A stretch of 64,000 bases of DNA from positions 11,359,279 to 11,423,278 of the forward strand of contig OZ025273.1 in NCBI GenBank assembly GCA_964019165.1, given 5' to 3'. Below, in pieces: positions 22,880 to 32,858 of the stretch. The position numbers and the translations under genes were made by a program. This stretch comes from Mastigias papua. Lineage: Eukaryota > Cnidaria > Scyphozoa > Rhizostomeae > Mastigiidae. The notes below the pieces were generated by a model. It saw only the letters and a list, made by a program, of their open reading frames with translations, made no database searches and had not been told where the DNA came from. Each line of letters begins with the position of its first letter. Positions within the stretch are counted from its first letter, which is position 1.

Positions 22880-22965
22880 TGAATATAGTATAATATTATA
22901 TGATGCAAAATAGTATAATGCAGTATAATATAATGCAATATAATATAGCACAATAAAATATATTG
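22880..22965. repeat. AT-rich imperfect microsatellite
   Basis: Variants of the units ATAGTATAAT and GCAATATAAT are repeated over about 85 bp. The minus-strand ORF through it is low-complexity. Confidence 0.7.
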
Positions 22966-23690
22966 ATAATACCCCACCCCCACTCGCAGGCCCTTCTACA
23001 CGTCAGTAGTTAGGTGATGCTACCAGTAACCAAGGGCCAAATTTTGAATATCTGTGAGGGACTGAGAACCGCATACACATGTACAGACACTTTTTTTCGA
23101 TATTGAGTAAATCATGCTTCTTACAGATTATTCGCGGCTCAATTTCCCAGATCACCTAACCCACCTCGGCAGTGCCTAGATGTTACTGATGATTGGGTGT
23201 CGTATTCACCCGGCATTCCTGTTTGCTGGAAAACTTTCGTCTTCTTTCTTATATTCATCTCTAAAATTGCAAATTACAATATAATACTCAAATGCTTCAG
23301 AAGCCACAACCACTTATTACACAAACTATAAAGACTTGAATTGACATCACTTCATTGCTAGCTCTCAATCTAAGTGGCACGCTGCATGAATGCTTCTCTT
23401 TCCTCCCGTAACGGTCTCCAAGACAAGTTGCTGTATAGAAGAGTGAGAATCTGCATCTAATACGGTATAGGTACTGATGACTTAATTTTGAATTTAATGG
23501 AATTTCAGAAGTATAGATGCTTTATGTCAAATTTTCGATTTTGCCGAACGCTTCGGGCAGTTCTTGAAAAGGCCCCTGTACTTAAGTCTTACCGTTCGCG
23601 AAAGTCACCTGAACTGCTGCAACTAGAAGAGCTTTTGAAAAAGTCCTAAATGCAGAACACTTAGAGACTTTAAGCATTGGATCTCGAAGG
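22966..23690. other. No gene seen
   Basis: A 41-residue reading frame from ATG 23525, ending in LLQLEELLKKS, is the only protein-like piece and matches nothing I know. Confidence 0.35.
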
Positions 23691-23691
23691 A

Positions 23692-23799
23692 CGTCCTCTT
23701 GTTAAGAGCTCATTATGCTCAATTAGTGTTCTCTTGTTGAAGAGCTCATTATGCTCAATTAATGTTCTCTTGTTAAAGAGCTCATTATGCTCAATTAAT
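23692..23799 (+). repeat. Tandem repeat, three copies of a 36-bp unit
   Basis: The unit reads GTTCTCTTGTTRAAGAGCTC followed by ATTATGCTCAATTAAT. The first copy is slightly shorter, and the other two begin at 23728 and 23764. The GAGCTC and TTAAGAG parts make short hairpins. Confidence 0.85.
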
Positions 23800-24553
23800 A
23801 GTCACCAATTTTCTTAGGTTAAGTCAAACGACACTGCATTAATTAAATAGACACTGCAAATACCCTAGGTCAGCCAATTATCAGTCAAGATCTTTCTTAT
23901 TGGATGCACTCACTGTCGCTTCCTTTCCATAGGGATTGAAAGCAGACGCTTGCAGTTGTTTTATGACAAGGATGAAATAGTGCACCTGCATATCTGTCTT
24001 ACTTCTTTCTCCTGCTCATTCTCTTATTCATTTAGTGCTTGCAAACAGTGGATTACAGTATGGAAATATCGGTTGTCTTCAGTGGTGACACCACGGGGAG
24101 GGGGGGGGGAGGCCGGGGTAGCATATCGAAAATTTGTTACAGAATCAAGTTTGCAATTCACTTTAACTCAGGGAGCAAAGCTTTAAGATGATGGGATTTT
24201 TATTGTTGCTGTTTGCTTTATTTTTGAGATCATATTCAAGGCATAAATCTTTACTATGCTATATCATTGCTGATTTTCACCATCAAGTCCTGTAGTATAT
24301 TGGCAGTTTATGATATCTATGATATCTGGTGTCATAAAACGAATCAAGCGTATTTATCGGTCACTATTTTGGGAATTCTTGATTTCCACTGTTTTGAATG
24401 ACTATTAAGGCCTTATATATGCAATTAAAGGTTCGATCTCACCGAATGTTGTCTTCGCTGTACCATAGTTCGTAGAGTTTGAAACAAGAAGTCTTCGTAT
24501 ATGCACTTTTTTGCGTTATGATCGTCAGTGTAAATGCCAAGTAGCTAGTTTTA

Positions 24554-25388
24554 AGGGCTGGCAAAACGACTGGACATTTACACTGAACCCCGACTGGACA
24601 TTGCTCACCGTGTCCAGTGTGTGAACAAATGAAAAATTTTGGAGGTGGCAAAACGACTAAACATTGTCCAGTGAACATTTTCTCTGCGATAGGAAGCGCA
24701 CGATTTTGGGGTCTGGAATCTAGTTTTAGGAGCCTGGTGCTAACCGACCATAGAGCGCCAAGGGGATGTAAAATGGAAACAAAATCTGCCGCCAAAGTTT
24801 TGAGATCGACAATCATGGATCGTAAGAGAAAAGTTTTGGTTTTGAGCATTATGGAGGCTGTTGACGATGAAGAACCCAAAAAAATCGTGGAAAATTAGAG
24901 CCCTTTCCCTTACGTCTCTGAGATGGTAGGATTTATCACAAACATTCCATAAACAAGCTCTTTCCTCCAAAAGTTCAATCAGCAATGATACATCACTATT
25001 TGACCACTTCTTTGCCTGTTTTTGGGACAATTCTGATTCCATTTCTTTCTTCTGGTTTCCAAACTCTCCTTCAATAAGGTCTGGTCTGAGCAGGTATGGA
25101 GAATTGGAATGGCATCAAAATACGGTCCGCTGACCGCTGTTGCATTTGTAATGCGCTTGCGCAAGCTGGACAATGTTCAGTGGTGTGGTAAAACGGGTGA
25201 ACATTGTCCACTGAACATTTTTGTCCACTGAACATTTTTGACTGCCTTCAAAATCGACTGAACAACTCTCAACATCGCTGAACACGACTGAACAAGATTG
25301 GACAAGGTGGCAAAACGACGCAACATTTTGCACTGGACATTTGTCCAGTGCATGCTCAGTGCAAATGTCCAGTCGTTTTGCCAGGGCT
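24554..25388. mobile_element. PIF/Harbinger-type non-autonomous DNA transposon
   Basis: The left terminus AGGGCTGGCAAAACGACTGG and the right terminus, whose reverse complement is AGCCCTGGCAAAACGACTGG, are inverted repeats. Both sides carry the direct duplication TTA (24551-24553 and 25389-25391), the 3-bp TWA target preference of PIF/Harbinger. Subterminal copies of GTCCAGTGAACATTTT and relatives are frequent and in both orientations, as for transposase-binding sites. The only coding remnant is a MADF/Myb-like domain; no DDE transposase is present. Confidence 0.85.
24890..25042 (-). CDS. MADF/Myb-SANT-like domain inside the PIF/Harbinger element
   Basis: About 50 residues from Met at 25042 encode KKWSNSDVSLLIELLEERAC, then LW, and later YHLRDVRERAL, the W...L(I/L)...LW...Y..R helix-turn-helix pattern of MADF or Myb-like DNA-binding proteins. 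In Harbinger transposons such a protein partners the transposase and binds the ends. The frame runs on to 24740 with no recognisable sequence. It may be a captured first exon of the autonomous relative; whether it is expressed is unknown. Confidence 0.6.
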
Positions 25389-25817
25389 TTACAATTTCAA
25401 TTTACTATATACATTTGTTCCCCGGAATTACGCAAGAAGGTGAAATAAACAAAATCTGTGTTTGACAGGAAGGGCTAGGTTAGGTATTGCAAAGTGTTGA
25501 AGTAAAGCTGGAATGATATAGGCCTAAACAAAGGGCAAGGTGTTGGACACAATAGAATGTTAGTGTGATGTTAGTTTAGTGCTAGCGTAGAGGGAGTGTT
25601 GGCAATGAGTAGTGGAAAAACACGCAATGAACGAATGAATGGCGTGTAAAATAAGGTAACTAAAACGGAATTGCTACGAGTTTATAACGTCATGGGGTTC
25701 TTTCAACATCTCCCCGTCCCTGTATTCTGATAGAATCTCTATGGGATATTATAGGGCAATTGTTGAGCTCTTCTCTCTTCATCAGGATATTCTGTGGTAT
25801 GTGTTGTGTTGTGTGCC
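25389..25817. other. No gene seen
   Basis: Short ORFs only; no repeats or element ends identified. Confidence 0.4.
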
Positions 25818-26000
25818 TGAATCATCCATATCTGATTCAAGCTCTACTGTAGTGTCATTACTTTCACTCAGTATTGTCTTCAGACCGACCACTCTCTCCG
25901 GAATCGATGCGACTCAACTTTCTTGTCACCAGCACAGGTTTATGTCCGTTGATGTCAAATCGCATTGCCTTGTGGTCTCCATCAAAAGTCTATCATGATG
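25818..26000 (-). repeat. Interspersed repeat, copy 2 (matches 4520-4740)
   Basis: The minus strand encodes a frame beginning TFDGDHKAMRFDINGHK and later an acidic SNDTTVELESDMDDS stretch, in parallel with copy 1. Upstream on the minus strand (26138-26000) a short open frame, ISICIAQKFWSVEIDSKG, may belong to the same unit. Confidence 0.5.
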
Positions 26001-26829
26001 AAAAATCTTCTCATCTTGTACCTTGCCACAAATAGAATTTTCTACAATTTTGGTAATGCTATTGTTTATGTTATTCTGAAATCCCTTGGAATCAATCTCA
26101 ACACTCCAAAACTTTTGTGCAATGCATATTGAAATCAAAGCTTACACGAAAAAATGATCACCGGACGAAGAGTTTAATTGCTCACAACCAGTACTACAGA
26201 GGTGGCCTACCATTACCTTTGGACAATCGCTGATTTTAACCGAAAAGCGAGGCACTCTCGAAAGAACACTTCTATATTCTGTGAGGGCACATATTGGGGC
26301 GAATAATGTTCAAAGTACACCACAATACTCTCCAGAAAGGAAAAAGCCAACAGACGCTGCTTTGTGTGCTACCATTGCAATCAACAGGATGAAACAATAT
26401 GAAGCAATTGATATAATTGAGAAGAACACAAGCATCATCACCACAGCCTATGCCCTTCATCTCCGTCAAGATATGAAACAAGCCAACAAATATCTCAACA
26501 AATGGGAGGTTGATTGATTTCCATCAGAGAGAAAATGGTGGTGCAAACAGCACTGGTCTAGACTTCCAACCTACCTCTATTCATGAAATTTTCTCGCTAG
26601 TTTAAATTTAGCGCATCTTTCTCGCGCGTTCCATTTTTGTGCATCTGGATCTCACTCACATTTAATTTTCGTGCATACCACTTATTTATTTTTATTTACA
26701 ATTTCATTAATGTTGGTGTACAAATACAAATATAGCTAACAAGCTAATTAATGCCAACAAAGTAATACAACCAAAATGGTATTATGCAGTTTCTTTACAA
26801 GATAAATAAAACTATAAAAACGTTAGTCC
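26001..26829. other. Unassigned stretch with one open frame
   Basis: The ORF at 26281-26517 (plus, 78 residues) is open from about 26260 upstream and contains SPERKKPTDAALCATIAINR. I do not recognise it. Nearby blocks with GTGCAT and TTTCGTGCA recur near 26620-26680 and 27945-27975, which may mark ends of an element containing the LINE fragment between them. Confidence 0.35.
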
Positions 26830-27590
26830 ACTAATTAAAACTTTGCACAATCTGCAGATGCAAGTACTTCGTTTTCATGATTTTATTGTCTGTTGGAAAT
26901 TTGTTAGTGTCAGAGTCCTTTATTTCCTCCTGTAGTGATGCACATAAATGGTGACTTATGTACTGGATATTTTCAATTCCATATTTTGTTTTCTTGGCAT
27001 TCGGCAATTGCAGATGACTTTTACTTCTCAATGGACACCTCTCTCACTGTATTCGATTGGACATCTCTCTCAGTAATTATATTTTTCATAAATGTTGGAT
27101 TTAGATTATTTTTTGTTTTGAAAATTCCAACCATTATCAACTGCAGATTGTGCTGAAGAATGCTGGCATATTTTTCTTTCAGTTTCTCTAAATTCACTGC
27201 CTTTGCATACCACCCCTAGTGGTTTTTCAAAAGTACGATTTAGTTTTGTATTAGTTGCCCTATCGCTAAACACCCATACTAGTGGGCAATAACGAAATTG
27301 TAAACTGATGAAAGAATTAAAATTTCTGATTTCACAAGATCAATATAATTTGACAAATGAGCAAGTGCATGCATATTTTGGTTCGCCTTCTATGTAAGTC
27401 CTCAATATGTTTTTTTGAAATCTAATTTTTGTCGAAAGTTATTCCCAGCAATTTTTCGTAGTCAATATCTTTAATTTCTGAGTTTCCACTTTTAATTGTT
27501 GTTTCTGTATGTTTCCCCAAATACCATTAGGTGGCATCATCATGGCATCACCATAATCAGGAAAATAAGATAGTACACTTCATATGGAAC
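26830..27590 (-). pseudogene. LINE fragment, RT C-terminal region
   Basis: The minus strand encodes, with frameshifts, YEKLLGITFDKN, then FRYCPLVWVFSDRATNTK, then IFKTKNNLNPTFMKNI, and last RSKSHLQLPNAKKTKYG with ISHHLCASLQEEIKDS. This succession is typical of the C-terminal part of a widespread APE-type LINE in aquatic invertebrates, where GFCPLVWM-like and LNPxxM motifs follow the RT thumb. Inactive. Confidence 0.8.
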
Positions 27591-27599
27591 CCTACCAAT

Positions 27600-28078
27600 A
27601 TATCTCACTTTTGTCTTCAACCTTTGGAACTGTTCACAGAAACGGATCGGGCACCTCAAACATTAAGAAATGTTTAAAATGAAGACATTTTTCAGAGGAA
27701 TTTACATCGAGCCAGACCGTATAGTAAAACGTAAGAATAGTTACGGAGATGATCTTAGTGATAATGAAGTCTTTAGTTCTGAGGAAGTTGCTTCATTGCA
27801 AACAGAACAAAACGAAGGAAGAAAATACGATAGGTGAAAGATTACAGAACATAAACGAAATTGCTATACATGAATAATAGTGATAACTTGTTTTCTATGG
27901 AAAGGAGCATTATCGAGCTATACTTCTTTGTTCTATTTTTCCAGTTTCGTGCAATCTAATTTTCGCGCAACTTCTGAAAGAAAGTATGTCGGGCACATCA
28001 AATGTTAGTGCAGAAAAATGAGTGGATCCGTAGTGCAAAGACATCAGACTAAAAAAATGACAATGGTGATATACAGCA
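27600..28078. other. No gene seen
   Basis: A 55-residue frame near 27670 (starting MFKMKTFFRG) is the longest with any composition bias. It is too short to assign. Confidence 0.35.
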
Positions 28079-28300
28079 ATGTTCGGGCTAATCAGACCTA
28101 CAACTGATAAAAAATTTGCAGAGGTTCAAAAGATGAAAAACACCGATGAATGTCAAACTTTCAAGCATGACAGTGAAGCTTTACGAAAAATTGAAACGAT
28201 TGGTATCACCATCAAAGAAAAATCAGGGAACCACATCCTACAAGCCAACAAAGACACAGGGGCCATGGAAGATGGAAGGTATCAAGTTTCATGGTCATAG
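28079..28300 (+). pseudogene. BEL/Pao-type retroelement scrap
   Basis: The frame encodes LRKIETIGITIKEKSGNHIL and ends near MEDGRYQVSWS. In BEL/Pao polyproteins a segment of the form (W/R).(L/I)E.(I/L)GI....... precedes GRYEV.LPWK just before RT. The match is short and by eye. Confidence 0.45.
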
Positions 28301-28435
28301 GAAGCAGATGAACCATAAACACACAGAGATCGGCCACAGAACCAGAACGGCTGATTATCGGGTATCACTCTGCACGCCATATCCTTGCATGAGTGGAAGC
28401 ACTGTGGCTAGCTTCATTTATACATCTTCTCTGTT

Positions 28436-28513
28436 TGCTGTGAACTACTCCTTGCTGTCATAGATGCTTACTCTCGCTTTCCTGAGGTTGACATCCTCAT
28501 CTCCAGTGTTGCA
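28436..28513 (+). pseudogene. Ty3/gypsy integrase scrap
   Basis: The strand encodes CELLLAVIDAYSRFPEV, the first catalytic Asp strand of a gypsy integrase (usual form YLLVVIDDYSRFPEV). No continuation is recognisable on either side. Confidence 0.6.
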
Positions 28514-29042
28514 ATAAGAAAGTAGGACTAACAAGGAGGACAAATTCAAGTGGAGCTATATCATGTTATTGATAATACAGCAACTAAAAATTTATTAGTA
28601 ATATTGACTACCCATCTATTTTCATCCACCCTTGTCTCGAACTGAACATAACACGTGCATGTTGGGTATAGCATACGACTACCAACAGGGTTTGGAATTG
28701 GGAGAAGAACTAGTTTGATTTGATTCACACTAGAGATCAAATGCCGCTACGAACGATATACATAATAAAGCTATACGTGGTTGTAAATGTAATATGAAGA
28801 CTGATTATAACCCTAATACTATATCTGTCCTGTTCTTTGCCTGGAACAAATTCTCAACAAATCTTGCTTTAGATCTAGTTATATGCTCTAACTAGCATGG
28901 AGCTTGTGACTGGGCTTGTGGTGGAGCTTGCGCCTACATTTGCTGTTGCACATATAAATAATTTAGCACATTAGAACCTGATGGAAGAAAAATCTAAAGG
29001 CTGCGAATAAAGTAGTTCAAGTGTTATTTTTCTGATTTCTTG

Positions 29043-30226
29043 TCACCATGAACTGAAGTCACCAAATTCTCCCTTTCTGACTTTCTTAGTTTTCCTTGGC
29101 TCTGGTTGAATGTCTTCAATCTCATCAGATAATCTTTTACTTGTATTTGCTTGTATGTATTTTCCTACTCCAATCCTATAAGCTTGTGGCTTTGCTTCTG
29201 ACATCTTTGCAGTCGATACAGTAGCTGCTGCTGGCACTGGCACTGCTTCTTTTGCATTATGTTTCAATTCCTCCTCTTTGTCTAGCTCTTCAAATGGGTC
29301 AAGGAAAACTGTCGTCTTGAGAATCTTTATAGTGCTTTTTGGCTTATCCTTGGCATCTGTCTCAGTTCTTTCAATGGCCGATAAAGTATCCATTCCACCA
29401 ACAACCTTTCCAAATACTGAATGCTTATTATCAAGATGGCGGCATGAACGAAATGTGATAAAGAACTGTGACTTATTTGAATCTTTACCTGCATTTGCCA
29501 TGCTTACTATGCCTCTGCCTTGATGAACCAGATTAGTTTTGAATTCATCTTCAAATGGCTTGTTCCATATCGAGTCACCACCATGGCCAGTCCCAGTTGG
29601 ATCCCCACCCTGAACCATGAAATTCTTTATCAGTCTGTGGAAAACTGTATTATCATAATATCCCCGTTTACATAGGACAATAAAATTCTCACATGTCTTT
29701 GGCACTTGATCACAATTAAGCTCCAAGTTTAGATCTCCTAAGTTTGTTTGCAGTCGGACATAAGCCTTTGATTTTATTTTGGAATATCGAACAACATCCT
29801 TGTCAATAGTAGCAGCCTTTTGTCTAGTTTCTGGCACCATTGATGTTGATGTAAATGAGCTAGCCATTGCTCCAGTTGAGTAATGTGCCCTTCTATCATA
29901 ATCTATTATCTCTTCATCATTGTCCATAACTTTTTCACTGGCCACTTTAAATGATGACGAGAGCTCAGCCAATGTGCTCTCAGTCTCTGGATTAATTTTT
30001 CTAATTGTATATGTAGGGTCTCGCTTAGCTCTATCTTCCTTTGCATTTGGAGCTTTGATGCTGTTCTTAACATGGTGAAAGTTCGATATATTAAACTTAT
30101 CAAGTGATGTTGGATCCTGTATGGTAATTATATCCTTTCGACTGAAGTCTTCATCTGTTAGCAAGTCTTTGAAATTACCAGCTTTTATATTCAATTTATC
30201 CACAGCATCAAAACTGTACACATTTC
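29043..30226 (-). CDS. PPIL2: Peptidyl-prolyl isomerase-like 2, exon 2 (C-terminal 393 residues)
   Basis: This exon carries most of PPIL2, a nuclear U-box cyclophilin associated with spliceosomes and ubiquitin ligation. With exon 1 (32161-32530) it gives 517 residues; the human protein is 520. The acceptor AG is at 30227-30228 (minus), and the join is phase 1 within a Gly codon. Order: linker with DLLTDEDFSRKDIITIQDP, the AHYSTGAMASSFTST block, the cyclophilin domain at about 278-435 (FHRLIKNFMVQGGDPTGTG, with the CypA Arg55 equivalent at Arg321), and the C-terminal GVGKYI and GEFGDFSSW motifs. At the CypA Trp121 position is His387 (HLDNKH), consistent with the PPIL2 subfamily, which is not a classical cyclosporin-binding isomerase. 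Stop TGA at 29043-29045. Confidence 0.96.
29906..30103 (-). other. Shadow frame in PPIL2 exon 2, not a gene
   Basis: A 65-residue frame on the same strand as PPIL2 but out of frame with it. It has no domain and no splice logic. Recorded only to prevent misreading. Confidence 0.8.
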
Positions 30227-30780
30227 CTAGTAAGAAAATAATTGTGGCTCAAGTATTGCAATAGAAAGATGTAACACATGTACTATAAGAACCATTTTGG
30301 TGCAATGGTATAGATCAGGGATGCCCCCATGCCTATAAAATGCTAACAAAGTTGGCAATGTTGTGGAACAGTTAGGATGGATTAGGGTGCTTAATCATAA
30401 TTCAAGCACCAATTCAGTTATTATCTCGGTCATGATTGGTCATAATCATTTAATTCATTTTTAGCTCATTTCATTTTACAGTTTGTATACAACTCATTCA
30501 GCAACTGAACTTAGGCAACACTCTCTGGTACTGCAAACAACATGCTGTAAATAGTAAATTCATCATTGATCCCTAGTGTGCTAGGAAATACAGTAAATCA
30601 AATATAGCTAGTCATTTTGTTCTGAAAGTCCCCTCCTTTAGCAAAACAGTAAGAGCACATCTCTGGTATAGGTCATTGTACTCTTAGGTATGCCATAAGT
30701 TGTGGATAATTTCTAAGTGCTATGATCTTTCTTTCATTGAGAGAAGGTACAAACTAATGTTGAGTGAAAAAGCAAGAAAA

Positions 30781-30855
30781 TGACTGACTAAAGTGGGACT
30801 CAAACTCAAGAATCACAATGCTGTACATCAATTGCTCTATTGGTGAGCCATTACG
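30781..30855 (-). repeat. tRNA-derived SINE head or decayed pseudo-tRNA
   Basis: On the minus strand GGCTCACCAATAGAGC gives a perfect D stem (GCTC/GAGC) as A box. About 40 nt on, GAGTTTGAGTCCC is a good B box. The T stem has mismatches and no acceptor stem forms, so it is not a functional tRNA. It lies in the PPIL2 intron. Confidence 0.55.
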
Positions 30856-31858
30856 TAATGCTATTAAATTGTTGCTGAAGGCTCACTCTGCTCCTCTCTT
30901 CACCAGTTTTCACTGGGGAGCAATTGTAGCTCAACTGCATTTGCATTGGACCTGCTGTTAAGAGAGGACTGCCCAAATCAAGGGGAGGGGGCATTGCAAG
31001 CCCATTGGTAGGATGGGGGTGATGTTAGTTCTGATAGGAATCTAGTTCACAGGAGAAAAATCAAGTGGAATAAAGTACTTCCTTGATTACCTGGATGCTG
31101 TAGGCATGGTGCTTTCTAAGACAAGTGTGGATAGTAAATTATAAAACACAACACCTAGTGTAAAATCAAGGTGACATGTACTCCATCATAGCCTTAGGCT
31201 TTACTAACATTGAAGTTACTGACATATAATATACTACCAAGTTCATGGTATGAGCTAAAGAAATAACTATTATTCATACAATAGATTAAATGCTTGTATG
31301 TTAAGTAGCACATTCCAGGAATATGAACATTTTCAACTGGCACTCTTTTCCTATTTAAATATAATATGAATATACTGATTGTGAGCAATGACTATAAGAG
31401 CTATTAGCACCTAGATCCAAGGAATAAACATTGCTATGAAAGCTAGACATTGACCAGAAGGGGTTTGAAAACACAATCTCTAAATGTCTGATGCTGCCTA
31501 GAAACATATGAAATAATTATCACAACATATTCATATAGCATACAAAAAGAAACAAATCCTCTATCAGCTAAGGTAGGGGTTTGGTGAAATGGGTCCATGC
31601 CAGAGTGCAGAATTTGGCAAGTGCTCATTCAAAACTGTTTTTCTGAAATGATACTGCACACTCACAGATAGGCAAGGCTGCTGAATATGTCTATAGGGTG
31701 TGAAGTAATTGTTTAAATTGAACTTCATGTAAAACACTTTAAAGCTATCATAATGATATTAATGAAGCAAGGATTGCTGTGGTGTATCCTAATCATAACT
31801 AAGCTAACAAGTCTTAAGTTGTAAACCAAAAAGTCGAGAGCAAACTTTAAGTGCACAC

Positions 31859-32071
31859 CTGAGGGTCATCAAAAAGGCCATACTCTGCAGTCTGGGAGTC
31901 TGGGGTCCATAGAAGACGTTTGTACTCCTTAGATGAATAAGCAGGCATTATTTTTGAAATGGTGAATAATAAATGCATAGATAATGGGTCCACATTATTA
32001 ACATCTGGCTCATACTCCTGCAATGCAGTTGTAGGATATTGTCCTAAGTCACCAACTGCTCCAACAGCAAG
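31859..32071 (-). CDS. Unassigned 213-nt open exon nested in the PPIL2 intron
   Basis: A 71-residue frame is bounded exactly by a 3' splice site (TGTGCTTCAG) and a 5' splice site (CCTCAG, then GTGTGC), phase 0 at both ends. The peptide starts LAVGAVGDLGQYP, has VDPLSMHLLFTISKIMP in the middle and ends AEYGLFDDPQ; it is clearly protein-like. It is not part of PPIL2 known elsewhere. Splicing it after PPIL2 exon 1 (phase 1) would give a stop after seven codons, so it would act as a poison exon or belong to another transcript on the same strand. No neighbouring exon of the same protein was found in the window. I do not recognise the family. Confidence 0.55.
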
Positions 32072-32160
32072 CTGAAGCACACAATGAAATTATTTCAATA
32101 TGTGTAGAAATACTTAACCAAGTGGGTCATTTGGCTACAAACGATGTCTGTTTAATTTAC

Positions 32161-32530
32161 CTGTTGTCCTTATTGCAACTATATGACTGTTGTCAGTGAA
32201 AACTTTAAATGTGACTGGACAGTGAATTTTACCATCCACATTCTTTGAGAATTTCAACTTTATCAGATCTTTGGCAGACAAAGCTTCACCAGTAACTGGG
32301 TTCGTACCAAATTTCTTTAGGTATGGGACAATACTAAGCAGTTCAAAGATAGTCCCATCAGAAGTGCAGAGCGGGTGCTCCACTGGTTGAAAGGACAAGC
32401 TGCAACAATTGAAAGGGAGCCTTCGAAATCTTAGTTTTTCATTGCTGTCTGCTTTTCTACCACCCCATTCCTCTCTCCATTCTTTATTCGTGATATACAG
32501 CTTATCTTTCTGGTGCTGTTTCTTCCCCAT
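32161..32530 (-). CDS. PPIL2: Peptidyl-prolyl isomerase-like 2, exon 1 (U-box)
   Basis: The ATG at 32530-32528 begins MGKKQHQKDKLYIT, nearly the human start. The upstream in-frame Met at 32590 is ignored because family members begin at MGK. Residues about 38-110 form the modified RING (U-box), with FRRLPFNCCSLSFQP, CTSDGTIF and GTNPVTGEAL; it lacks zinc-binding Cys pairs, as U-boxes do. A U-box recruits an E2 enzyme. The exon ends after the first base of a Gly codon with donor GTAAAT at 32160, and joins 30226 across a 1.9-kb intron. Confidence 0.96.
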
Positions 32531-32721
32531 CGCCTTCTCTGCCTGTAGGGTCTTCAAGCAGTTATTCTTTACCAGTTCGATTCGTTTCAACAGTCAATGC
32601 TTTGCCACCTTAAGTGTGTTCACCTTAAACACCTGATCACAAGGGTACAAGGATACGGATTCACCATAAAGCAAATGACCAGTTAAAAACAAACAAGGCG
32701 GGAAGTTGAAAATCCCTTAAA
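32531..32721. promoter_or_regulatory. Divergent promoter between PPIL2 and the coiled-coil gene
   Basis: Only 191 bp separates the two start codons, so both 5' UTRs and core promoters must lie here or overlap. There is no TATA box. GGCGGGAA at 32697-32704, next to the coiled-coil start, fits an E2F-type site. This is a motif match only. Confidence 0.6.
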
Positions 32722-32858
32722 ATGTCATCGCATGATAAATCTGATAAAGAAAGCAGTAGCAGACAACTAATGAAAGACTGTCATGAGCTCAGAAGGAGGC
32801 TTATTTTAACTGAAGAATCTCTTAGAAGTCTAAGCAGTGAACAAGATGCACAGCGAAG
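32722..32858 (+). CDS. Coiled-coil gene, exon 1
   Basis: The start is ATG at 32722 (MSSHDKSDKESSS), in context AAAATGT. The exon encodes a short amphipathic helix and ends phase 2 at AG, before GTTTGT. It starts 191 bp from the oppositely directed PPIL2 start. Confidence 0.85.

Noticed and set aside
22759..22983. Tyr/Ile-rich ORF
   Set aside because: It is a translation of the AT-rich microsatellite at 22880-22965.
25926..26138. 70-residue minus-strand ORF as a gene
   Set aside because: No domain, and its end overlaps a repeat shared with 4520-4740.
26281..26517. Charged ORF as a host exon (first thought of a coiled-coil or ESCRT-like protein)
   Set aside because: No motif agreed on closer reading, no splice site explains it, and it sits among LINE and repeat sequence.
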